A stretch of DNA of 64,000 nt from Trichobilharzia szidati (taxonomy: Eukaryota > Platyhelminthes > Trematoda > Strigeidida > Schistosomatidae): assembly GCA_944472155.2 (NCBI GenBank), contig OX235274.1, positions 38,314,052 through 38,378,051 of the forward strand, read 5' to 3'. The stretch's first letter is position 1. The number at the start of each line of letters is the position of its first letter. Position numbers and translations under genes: made by a program. Below, piece after piece: positions 34,140 through 42,944 of the stretch. The notes beneath the pieces were generated by a model. It ran no database searches and had not been told where the DNA came from. It saw only the letters and a program-made list of their open reading frames with translations.

Positions 34140-34880
34140 TATTGTTTCCTTTAATTTCTAGAGGAACATAGGGCTTCAGCCGCACGTCTCCATTCAGTTC
34201 GCTTCTCTACCAACGTTTCCACCTGGCTCCAAGTCTGCCCACACGTTTTCATCTCCTCTTCACATGACATCCTCCAAGTCACCCTTGCACTGACGACCAA
34301 CTCGCCGCTTCCATTTCGGGTTCCACTTCAGGACTTGTCTAGTGATCTAACTTGATGGTTTCCTCAGAGTATGGCCAATCCATCTCCATTTCTTCCTGCC
34401 TATTTGTTTCACAATCGGTTCCTGGTCGGTTCGCTCCCAGAGATCCCTGTTGCTGATCTTTTCTGGCCATCTGATCTTGAGTATTGAGCGAAGACAACTG
34501 TTAATGAAGGTCTGTAGTTTGTTTGAGATGCTCTTTATGACGCGCCAAGTCTCTGATCCGTATAGTAAGTAGCACTGACTTCACATTGGAGTTGAAAATC
34601 CGGATCTTATTTTTGATGCTGAGTGCTGTTGACCTCCACACAGACTTGAGAGTAGTGAAAGCTTGTCTTGCTTTTCCGATTCTTGCTTTGATATCCTCGT
34701 CAGTTCCGCCTGTAGTTGAAACGATGCTTCCCAGGTAGGTGGTAGAGGAGGTTGTTTCTTTCAGGTTCCTCCCATTTATGCTGATCGTTGTCTGTTGTTG
34801 TTGTTGCTGTTGGTGGTGTTGCCCAGGAATCTTCATCACCTCTGTTTTCTCTATGTTCACCTGAAGTGAAGTCCTATCTT
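34140..34880 (-). pseudogene. RTE carboxyl region, out of frame
   Basis: After the 5-base duplication, a second frame (34501-34947) continues the RTE protein: LQVNIEKTEVMKIPG, a short glutamine run, SINGRNLKETTSS, TYLGSIVSTTGG, TDEDIKARIGKARQA, SIKNKIRIFNSNVKSV. A second small duplication near 34563-34572 (ACTTACT instead of ACT) shifts the frame again in YGSETW. A stop then replaces the usual Asp codon in '[10 protein letters not shown]' near 34350. Three lesions therefore separate this region from the ORF. In related copies it is rich in basic and aromatic residues; its job is unknown. Confidence 0.8.
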
Positions 34881-37199
34881 TGATGCTTCTTCTGCCAACT
34901 TGTTGCTTTTCGTTTGCATATCTTCCAGTTTGTGGGAAATCAGACATATATCATCGGCGAAGTCCAGATCCTCCAAGTTTTTTGTGTGTGTCCATTTTAT
35001 GCCTGTTTCCTCATTGCCCACTGTTTGTCGCATTATCCAATCTACTGCAATCAAGAAAATCATTGGTGATAGTAGGCAGCCTTGTCTTACTCCTGTCCTC
35101 ACTTCGAAGGATTCCGTAAGTTTCCCGTTGTGGATTACTTGGCATGCAGCATTGTCGTACAGCTGTTGGATGAGATGTATAATTGTCGGTGGCACCCCGT
35201 AGTAGCGAAGTAGTTGCCAAATCACCTCTCGATCGACGCTGTCAAAGGCCTTTTCAAAGTCGATGAAGTTGAGATAGAGAGGTGACTGCCATTCCAGGCT
35301 TTGTTCAATGATGATCCGTAATGTGGCGATCTGATCAATGCATGACTTGTTTCTCCTGAATCCAGCCTGTTCGGGCCGAAGTTTTTCATCAAGAGCTTGT
35401 TTGATTCTCTCCAGGATGATGCGGCTTAGTATTTTGCTTGGGATGGACAGGAGCATAATTCCGCGCCAGTTCTTGCATTGACTTAGGTCTCCTTTCTTTG
35501 GTAGTTTGAATAAGTAGCCTTTCTTCCAATCCTTGGGTACTTTGCCTTCTTTCCACACCTTCTCCAGTAGTGGCGTCATCAAGTCCGCTGTTGTCTCTGG
35601 GTCCGTTTTCAATGCTTCTGCTGGGATTCCATCTGATCCTGCTGCTTTTCCAGCTTTTAGCATCTTGATTACCTTCAGGACTTCTGATTTCGTCGGGGGG
35701 GGGGGGTTGGTGTTCACTGGTAGCTCTGTCTCCGTTGTTGGTATTGCTGGGCGCGTTGTAGGTGGTGGTCGATTTAGTAGTCTTTTGAAGTGTTCAGCCC
35801 AGTGTTTCCTTTGCTCCACTTCTTTGGTGATTGACTTTCCATTGTCATCCTTCACTGGCTTAATTTGTGACGAATTTTTGCCTGAGAGGTACCTAGTTGT
35901 TTGGTAGAGTGTTGCGAGGTCTCCTTTGCCTGCTGCTTGTTCTGCTTCATTGGCCATGGCTTCATAATACTTTCTTTTGTCTTCTCTGGCACTCTTCTTT
36001 ACTCTTTTGTTCAGTGTTTTGTAGCTTGCGTTCAAATCCTGTTTTTGTTGCTCATCGGTGCACTGGAGAATCTTTTGTTTCACCATCCCTCTCTCTTCTA
36101 TTAGTTTCCAAGTGTCCGTAGTGAGCCATTGTTTGTCCTGTCTCTTCTTTCTGCCTAGAACTTCCATGCAGGTTTGACTCCACACTGTCTTCAAGTTGTT
36201 CCAGTGCTTTTCGACGTTGACCTCTTCGCCAGTGTTGATTTGCGTCTCGGCTTTGTCTTTTATACTTGCAGTGAAGATATCCTTTGTGTTCTGGTCCTTC
36301 AGTTTTTGAGTGTTGAACTTGGCTTGTGGTCTATCTGCAGCCCCTGATTCTCTGAAAGCTTTTAATTTGATTTGGATTGTCCCTTGTACGAGATAGTGGT
36401 CTGAGCCAATGTCTGCTCCTCTTCTTGCTTTTGTGTCCAGTAGGCTGCGCCTCCACTTCCTTGAGATTGAGATGAAGTCGATTTGGTTTTTGGTTCGCCC
36501 ACCTGGTGACACCCATGTAGCCTTGTGGATATCCTTGTGTTTGTATACGCTGCCACCAATCACTAGTTCATTGAAGGCGCAGAAGTCGGCGAAGAGTTCT
36601 CCGTTTTCATTCATTTCTCCGAGAGTTTCTCTACCCATGATGAGTTCTCTTCCTGTGTTATCTGATCCCAGTTTGACGTTCATGTCTCCCATTAGTATTT
36701 TGATGTCACCAGCTGGAGTATTGTCCATTGTTGTCTGCAGTTGTCTGTAGAATTCTTCTTTCGTTTCGAGGTCTGCGCTGTTGGTCGGTGCATAGCATTG
36801 TATAATTGACACTTTCCTTCCTTTGGAGTTGAATCTGTCGGTTATTATCCTGGGCGAGATCGCCTCCCATTGCATCAGGGCCTTCGTTGCCGTTGGCGAC
36901 ATCATGATAGCCATGCCCTCGGTGTGCGAGTGGTTATCTTCTGGGTGACCGGAATAGATCACTGACTCACCCGTTGACAATTTGGTGAGTCCATTCCCGT
37001 TCCATCTGCTTTCACATATTCCCAGTACTTGAATTCTGTATCTTTTCATTTCGTTAGCGATCTGGGCAGCTTTGCTAATCTCGTACATGGTACGGACATT
37101 CCATGTCCCCACACATACTTTTTCTTTTGGCGTAAGGAGATTCGTCGTGCTGAAGTTTCTGTAGCAGGTTGGTTTACAGGGTGGGGTTGCTAGCCCCAC
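34857..37199 (-). CDS. RTE endonuclease/reverse transcriptase (interrupted after RT)
   Basis: 780 codons. An apurinic-type endonuclease comes first: GTWNVRTM at 31-38, CESRWNG with E63, GDMNVKLG at 171-178, and SDH at 266-268 near the end of the domain. A basic linker follows. Reverse transcriptase comes next: LPKKGD at 566-571, FRRNKSC at 614-620, first catalytic Asp in FIDFEKAFD (D647), RTGVRQGCLLSP, and FADD at 747-750. The role is target nicking and cDNA synthesis by target-primed reverse transcription. A C12 run encodes PPPP near residue 500. The frame ends early (IGLHFR, stop) because ACTTC is duplicated at 34863-34872. The protein would hold both catalytic domains but not the usual RTE carboxyl extension. 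Confidence 0.9.
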   Translation of the reverse strand: MGLATPPCKPTCYRNFSTTNLLTPKEKVCVGTWNVRTMYEISKAAQIANEMKRYRIQVLGICESRWNGNGLTKLSTGESVIYSGHPEDNHSHTEGMAIMMSPTATKALMQWEAISPRIITDRFNSKGRKVSIIQCYAPTNSADLETKEEFYRQLQTTMDNTPAGDIKILMGDMNVKLGSDNTGRELIMGRETLGEMNENGELFADFCAFNELVIGGSVYKHKDIHKATWVSPGGRTKNQIDFISISRKWRRSLLDTKARRGADIGSDHYLVQGTIQIKLKAFRESGAADRPQAKFNTQKLKDQNTKDIFTASIKDKAETQINTGEEVNVEKHWNNLKTVWSQTCMEVLGRKKRQDKQWLTTDTWKLIEERGMVKQKILQCTDEQQKQDLNASYKTLNKRVKKSAREDKRKYYEAMANEAEQAAGKGDLATLYQTTRYLSGKNSSQIKPVKDDNGKSITKEVEQRKHWAEHFKRLLNRPPPTTRPAIPTTETELPVNTNPPPPTKSEVLKVIKMLKAGKAAGSDGIPAEALKTDPETTADLMTPLLEKVWKEGKVPKDWKKGYLFKLPKKGDLSQCKNWRGIMLLSIPSKILSRIILERIKQALDEKLRPEQAGFRRNKSCIDQIATLRIIIEQSLEWQSPLYLNFIDFEKAFDSVDREVIWQLLRYYGVPPTIIHLIQQLYDNAACQVIHNGKLTESFEVRTGVRQGCLLSPMIFLIAVDWIMRQTVGNEETGIKWTHTKNLEDLDFADDICLISHKLEDMQTKSNKLAEEASKIGLHFR

Positions 37200-37205
37200 A
37201 AAGAA

Positions 37206-37520
37206 GAAATAACTTATTATTTATGCTGAAAATCTTAATCTTTTTCTTTATGCTGACTGCAGAAAAACTACAAGCTGATTTCAGAGTGACGAAGGTCTGC
37301 GCTGCCTTTCAGAATCTGTTTTTGACATCCTCATGCATTCCCCTGTAGTTCAAACGATTCTGCCTAGATTAGTGAGAGTGACCTCTTTCAAATTTCTTCC
37401 GTCGATAATGACTGGTGGCTATCTTTATCACTTACGACTTCTCTATGTTCGCCTGAAGTCCTGTCTTCTCTGAATGCCTCTTCCATCAGTCTGTTGGTTT
37501 TCGCCTATAAGTCTCTGAGT
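37206..37520 (-). mobile_element. Older RTE fragment beside the long RTE
   Basis: Plus strand ATGCTGAAAATCTTAATC, CTTATGCTGACTGCAGAAA... GTTCAAACGATTCTGCC correspond in reverse to the post-RT region. The final 400 bases of this copy are missing, being replaced by the long RTE that starts at 37205. Plainly more diverged than its neighbour. Confidence 0.65.
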
Positions 37521-37775
37521 GAGTGTGTGTGTACACTGTTGTATTAGGTAAAATTTGATGAATACTGTTATTTGGACTGGTGAAAACCAGAAAAGACAGG
37601 GCTATCCCATTCAATACATCTCTAGAGTGCTACGTTATCGTTAGATCAGGGATAAGGCGTTAAACTATCGGTTCTAATGGTCTATCGAGCTTCAAGACAG
37701 TCAACAGACTAAATCCAGTGACACATATTGCCCAACTTCAATCTGTTAATGGTGCGAAACAACGGCTGAGATCTT

Positions 37776-38006
37776 TTTTTTTCCTTCACGTTCCCCAGTA
37801 GAACATATGGCTTCAAGCTAGTGGCTTGAAGTTTCTGTAGTAGTGTTTATTTTACAGGATGGGGTTGCTAGTCTCATGCCTAACCTTTCCTCTTTACCAG
37901 TATTATTTTTGGCTCAGCGAGGTAAAGGAGTGCGTTGGCCGGGGATCTAACGCTGGACCATGTGCATGGTTGGCGAGCGTCCTAACCGCTATACCACCGA
38001 CGCCTT
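37776..38006 (-). mobile_element. SINE-B
   Basis: Minus orientation. Tail (plus strand TTCCCCAGTAGAACATATGG), body (TTTACAGGATGGGGTTGCTA), and a head with reversed B box CCGGGGATCTAACGC (worn) and intact hairpin ACCATGTGCATGGT. It is joined at its head to the MITE-like sequence that follows. Confidence 0.8.
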
Positions 38007-38022
38007 TTAACAATGAATAATT

Positions 38023-38275
38023 CGAATAAGATATTTAGAAGTCAAATTTCGCGAGATGATGGCATCACTTCGTAGTTTATTTACAACCGCCTTACAACTA
38101 ACATGGTTCACAATAATGATCAAATAAAATGCACGACAATTACTGAGTTATATAAAGCAGAAGCATACTAATGACCAATCATACATATTTAAATAGGTCA
38201 AGTATTCCATAGTAGGCGAAGGTTGAAGTCTATTGTTTTGACTGTACACATAGTTTAGGCTGTATGTGATTAATC
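38023..38275 (+). mobile_element. MITE-like element, one-armed copy
   Basis: Matches 7015-7255 (AATTTCGCGAGATGATGGC, CTTACAACTAACATGG, TACTAATGACCAATCATA, GTAGGCGAAGGTTGAAGTC). The right inverted arm seen at 7255-7325 is missing. Confidence 0.65.
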
Positions 38276-39079
38276 CAAAGTGCTTCCATCCCCTACAATA
38301 ACCTTGAATTAGAGTTTTGTGAAATAATTATGAAGCTGTCATTAATATTGATTTTGTGACCTGACATTAATAAGTACTTTGTGCAATGGATGATGCTAGA
38401 TTTCTATTCACATTAACTGAATTGGGATTTTCTGTTTTAATAATCATTTTAGAACATGTTCTTTTCGACGACATCGGAACATGACATTGGTTCTAAATAA
38501 TTCGTCCACTTAAGTCACCTTTGAAATTATGTTGCTTATACTTTCTATCTATAACTTGAAGTCATTTTAAAAAGTATGTTCTGAAATTTTGTAACATACA
38601 ACTGGTTTATTTAGGATATACGCAGTTGAAGAAAATCCACGAAATAAAACGAACTCATAATTTCCTGCAAATATGTTCTTTCTTTCTTTCTTTATTCAAA
38701 CTACATTTTCAACTTAAATTTTGAGCCTTTATAAGATTATGCCATAAGTAAGCTTACATCCGTTTTAATAGTTAACACCAAATCACAAAAGTGTTTTTTC
38801 CTGATATTGTTTACGTTTTCTGTTGGCCAGTGAAACTCCCTTTGTGTAGACTAAGTTTCACTTTATTTCGACCAGGTTAATTGTTTTGATGTATTGCAAA
38901 ATGTATGAATATATCAGTGACATTGTTTTACAAGGTATGGAATATCAGTATACCTAACTAGAGATGAAAACCGCTTTGTTTACACATTATCAAAGAGACA
39001 GTAATGTTTCGGGCAGAATAAAAACAACTAAATTTATTCTCTCTGTAGATAACAAGAGACCACCTACCTACAATTAGTT
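38276..39079. other. No recognisable gene
   Basis: AT-rich; a (TTTC)n tract lies at about 38675-38695. Confidence 0.4.
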
Positions 39080-39590
39080 AGGAAATGAAATCTCTTAGGA
39101 AAACCACTGAAAACTAGCACAAAGTATTGTACAGCTGTTTCGTCCAAGTTTTGGACTCTTCGGCGTTACTCACCCAGTGGAGTTTTGATGTCAATCCTGT
39201 GATCAAACTTAACACAAATCAAATCCTTGCGAGCAAAATCCTGAGAATTAATATGATGCTTCCTAGTTACTGGGTTGTCCACCCACTCAGGAGTGAGGAC
39301 AAATACTCGCTAGTGGTATTAACTGGTAGTGGCCCTAAAATCACAAATCGGAAAAAGTTAGAGTTCATGGATCAACCACTGAATTAGGTCTCAGTAGTTG
39401 AATGGTCTACGAGCTCACCTTGTAACCGGAAAGTGCTGGGTTCTGAACCCTGTGTGTGTGCTAGTGAAGAGTTCCAAACTGGGACGAAACAGCTATCCAG
39501 CACTCCCTGCTTGTTTTCAATGGTTCTCTAGCTGATATCATTCCGTTACCAAACTTCCAAACAAATCAAATCCCTACGAAAAAATTCTTG
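39080..39590. mobile_element. SINE-A inverted dimer
   Basis: The left arm (39085-39185) is reversed: terminus, GTACAGCTGTTTCGTCC, and GGACTCTTCGGCGTTACTC. The right unit (39285-39570) is forward: A-box region AGTTGAATGGTC, B box GGGTTCTGAACCC, a hammerhead with C3 changed to G (listed separately), and terminus. The end, AAACAAATCAAATCCCTACG, is the long form of the family 3' end. Confidence 0.75.
39465..39512 (+). ncRNA. Hammerhead motif with compensatory stem I, core C3 mutated
   Basis: GTGCTA, then GTGAAGA (C3 replaced by G), stem II GTTCC/GGGAC around AAACT, core GAAA, CAGCTATC, return strand CAGCAC. Stem I pairs GTGCT with AGCAC, where most copies pair GTACT with AGTAC, so both strands changed together. 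The C3 change should abolish cleavage. Confidence 0.65.
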
Positions 39591-39786
39591 GAAATAAAAT
39601 CTCATAATTTAAACAAAATGTTGATGATAACCAAGTGAAATAAATAAAACAAAATATGAAGTACAATTTCCTAATATTCTTGTTAACTGAATTTAAAACA
39701 TACTGTAGTGATTGAAACGTAGTTAAAATAATAACTGGGCATAATATAGAACACTACAAATCACTAAGGAAACAGTACCTCGGAAA

Positions 39787-39885
39787 TTTATGTTCTGAGT
39801 GGAACATACGACTTCGAGCTTGAAACCTTACAGTTACAGTTGCTTTGGGAGTTATTTTTTAAGTGATGGGGATGCTAGCCTCAGG
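39787..39885 (-). mobile_element. SINE-B tail and body fragment
   Basis: Plus strand TTCTGAGTGGAACATACGAC, GGGGATGCTAGCCTCAGG are the reversed tail and body. The head is missing, replaced by the next SINE-A. Confidence 0.6.
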
Positions 39886-39904
39886 TAGGTGGTTAATTTG
39901 CTTC

Positions 39905-40222
39905 TAGAAAGAAGTCATGACCAGTAGGGTCCACCCGGTCGGGAATGAAGGAAAATACTCTCAACGGATGATGCTGGCGAGTGGTAGCACCATATTATGA
40001 AATGGCAGAAGTTAAAATTCATGGGCTGGCCATTCGATCTAGTGCGGTGCAGCGTCTGAAAGGTTTACGAGGTCACCTTGTAACCGGAAGGTCCTGGATT
40101 CGAACTTTGGTGGTGTTTGCCTACTTCTAGGAAGTTCCAAACTAGGATGATACAGCTGAATGTCCCGTACTCCTTGGTGGTTTCTCAATGGTTCTGCATC
40201 CGATGTCAGCTGATAATGAAAT
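39905..40222 (+). mobile_element. SINE-A, within the left duplicated segment
   Basis: Plus orientation with head (GGAAAATACTCTCAACGGAT), B box TGGATTCGAACTT, hammerhead remnant (CTAGGATGATACAGCTG) and terminus ending near 40220. The core is broken. The equivalent copy on the other side of the Gypsy element is 45755-45985. Confidence 0.7.
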
Positions 40223-41850
40223 ATTGTTCAAACGTGCTAAAAGGCTTTTAACTTATCCTCATTATCAGTTAAATTCTCACTCATTACATCTCGTAACAAT
40301 GTATAAGGGTATGGTTCACTGAATACAAATACAGAAAACAGTTATCAACACTAAACTATGGACATCTGGTGTATTCGCATGCATATTCTGTAAAAATGGG
40401 CAGATACAGTATCAGTACTAATTGTTCGTTTAATTAAGTAGCCAGTTTTATTTACCCAGAATACTTTGAAAAGTTAAGCTGAAGCGCTACTCTCTACTTT
40501 GAGTAGTCAAAAGAAATCCATGTTTACATATATCTACGTATATGTGCGATGGGGGGAATTCTAAAAGTCAATCCTAAGGAAGAATATTTTTTTCAATAAG
40601 TTCTCCTCTTCAGGTTATTACAATTATAAACTATAATATATATTATTACAATTATAAATAATAATATTTATTGTCGTAACAATAATGGCCAATTATGCGG
40701 CGGGTACATTTTTACGTAGACCAACAGATTAGTTATAGGGTGTCAAAATAAATAGTCGTATTTGTGTGACAAACATGCTAGGCTGAAATCGATTACAAAA
40801 TATTGTGAAATGGGAGATAGTGGTGGTGATTAATCATAATAGATTCGTAGAATGTGGGGTAGGAAAACTTGACAAGTCAGTTCAAGGTGATAAAAGGTGT
40901 CAGGTGAGCGGATAGTACAAAGTAGTCTGTATTAAACAGGAGATAGTAAGACTGCAATGAGAGGTGGTTCATAATGAAATAACCAATGTGTGAAATGAAA
41001 CAAGTGGAGGCATATTTTGAGAAAAGAGAAAATATCACTAGTAATATATCCGGATAGTATAATTGGAAAATTCGATAGTATTGGGTGAAAGTTTGAATGA
41101 AAGGCATAAATTATAACGAACAATAATAAATGTAATAATAAGTAAAGCAAACCAAGAAGGATAAAGGAAAAAGGCACTCTTGGTGAGAAGAAGAGACGTT
41201 AATCGAAGTTTGTCCACGGTAGAAACATCATCTGGACGTATTCTTTTCGGATATAAAGTTTCAGCGGAGGAATTTTGTTTATTTCGCATCAATGAAACTG
41301 AATCTATTTCATTTTCTTTTTCAATCTTTCTTGATTAAAAAATCTTTCAAATGAACTTTGATGTTCATTTGTTTGATTACTATTCACTCATAAACAGATG
41401 GTCATTTACTCTTTGTTATATGTACATGTATGTATTAATGCATGACCGATATTACAAAGGGTATAATACTACTCAAACACACATACAAACAAACGAACAA
41501 ACAGCAAATCCACACGTAGAGGTAGATGTTAAGAATACTCAGTATGTTCATATGGAATGCACGTTGCTTACCCTGCTGACAACCTTTAACATCCTGCGTA
41601 ATATGTTATAGCCTTTCTTCAGTAGCCCGGGAAAAACTAAGGGGGGAACAATAGAGAATAATAGGCAGAATGCAAGAGTTAACGAATCGTAGGAGTAAGG
41701 GTTGGGTTATTCCACAATTTCTTAACTTCTTGATGTAGAAGGTAAGACGGAATATTTTCTTAGAAATCGCCAAGATATGAGACGACCAGGAGAGATCAGC
41801 AGATAGAATGACGCCTTTGCATCTATCAGTTTTATACACAACAAATGATG
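40223..41850. repeat. Duplicated segment, left copy
   Basis: About 1.35 kb of non-coding sequence repeated at 45986-47275 in the same orientation. The last 400 bases are nearly identical (CGGTAGAAACATCATCTGGA, TCAGCGGAGGAATTTTGTTT, AATGAACTTTGATGTTCAT); the first part is more diverged. A CR1 fragment of 255 bases interrupts the end (41562-41816). Short open frames here have no motif. Whether it is a segmental duplication or two copies of an unknown element cannot be told from one window. Confidence 0.7.
41562..41816 (-). mobile_element. Internal CR1 fragment, lacking both ends
   Basis: Matches 57441-57694 of the CR1 copy: on the minus strand it encodes the stretch VILSADLSWSSHILAISKKI, RLTFYIKKLRNCGITQPLL onward. 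It has neither the 3' tail nor the 5' end. The undisturbed site in the other duplicate reads GGAATGCATCAGTTTTATA; here TGCA lies on both sides of the insert. Confidence 0.85.
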
Positions 41851-41959
41851 ATATTGAAATAGTTTTGTTATAAAGTCAACAAGTAAGTGCAGTTTCCACA
41901 AAAAGAGTAAATTTAAATCTGACTACAATAACACCTGATAATATTTTAAGTTCTGTTAT

Positions 41960-42290
41960 GTGATTTCAGTTTAGATCACAGACTGACTTCATTTAACGAA
42001 CAGTTACAAGCTAGGGAGAACAGGACAGCTGTTTCCTGTTATCTTGGAACTTCTCAGTAGTACGTATCCATGATCCTGTCGGGGATTATCGGGCAAAACT
42101 GTTGGCCATTCAGCCACTCGGTCAGAATCTAGAGACTCATGAATGCTAGCTTGTGTTAATTCGTGATTTTTTGGCACCACCGTCATTCGGTGTTATCAGT
42201 GAGTATTTGTCCTCATTGGTGTACTACACTGGTCACGATTTCTCACTAGGACTCCCGGCAAATTCATCCTGCAGTTAGTCAGTAGTGAGC
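41960..42290 (-). mobile_element. SINE-A, diverged
   Basis: Minus orientation: terminus (GACTGACTTCATTTAACGAA), hammerhead region (ACAGCTGTTTCCTGTTATC, CTTCTCAGTAGTACG), head block (GTGAGTATTTGTCCTCATTG). It resembles 4190-4370. The tRNA-like part is heavily worn (GGGGATTATCGGGC). Confidence 0.65.
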
Positions 42291-42555
42291 ATTAGATCAG
42301 ATTAATTTTCAAGTGTTGTGATTCCATATATTTTTTGGTGTTAATATTATTCCTCAAGCTCAGTGTTTGAATTATGAAGACTTTACTGTCGTTCCTAGAC
42401 TACATCTTTACTACTAACATTACAGTGAAGTTATATGCTTTTTTCAACTTGATACTACTTTTTATCTTGGATATGGATATTCGACGAACACAATTGATCT
42501 ACCTAACTGTAAAAGGAATGTTATATATTAAAAATATGTAAACCTGGAATCATTA

Positions 42556-42910
42556 TGTTATGTATGAGATATTAGGACCTGGTAGACTACGAGCGAATCT
42601 AACTAATGCGCTGGCTAATCTGTCCTAATCGCACGTCAACAACAACAACAATACCGCCGGGCACGCAAGACAAAGAAAGAGAAGACTGGACGTTGATACG
42701 AGAGCTTTTACTGTCTCTACAACAGTCGAAAATGTTAAACAAAACTCCGTATTTATACAATTAGGAAAATCAATGTCACATTTTAAAAATATTAACAAAC
42801 CCTGGGAATTCAGTAATTTAAATCAATAATCACGCAGATGCGGGAAATCAATGATTATGCTAGTGTGTGAAATAAATAATGAATATTAATGATTCACCTC
42901 CGTATATATT
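42556..42910 (-). repeat. Gypsy 3' LTR
   Basis: On the plus strand starts TGTTATGTATGAG and ends near CCGTATATATT. In about 355 bases it differs from the other LTR by one substitution (GACCTGG/GACGTGG), one A in a run and the ragged TA end, indicating a recent insertion. Confidence 0.9.
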
Positions 42911-42911
42911 A

Positions 42912-42927
42912 CCTCCCCCTTTTAAAA
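42912..42927 (-). promoter_or_regulatory. Polypurine tract of the Gypsy element
   Basis: Minus strand reads TTTTTAAAAGGGGGAGG immediately inside the 3' LTR, the usual position of the plus-strand primer. Confidence 0.75.
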
Positions 42928-42944
42928 AGAATCTCGCAAACAGT

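Larger units (their letters stand above)
34139..37205 (-). mobile_element. Near-full-length RTE-clade LINE
   Basis: About 3.07 kb, close to the usual RTE length. The 5' end lies beside the start codon at 37199; the 3' end at 34139 has the tail GAAGCCCTATGTTCCTCTAG, AAATTAAAGGAAACAATAA. One long ORF (endonuclease plus RT) is followed by a broken carboxyl region. Resembles schistosome SR2/SjR2 elements. It abuts an older RTE fragment at 37206-37520. It is the only copy with a complete 5' end, and 48589-49590 is a close relative. Confidence 0.9.

Noticed and set aside
34880..36750. Several plus-strand open frames of 60-124 codons
   Set aside because: They are reverse-strand shadows of the RTE ORF.
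40877..41292. Minus-strand frames of 76-84 codons in the duplicated segment
   Set aside because: The equivalent frames in the second copy are shifted by indels, unlike a conserved gene.
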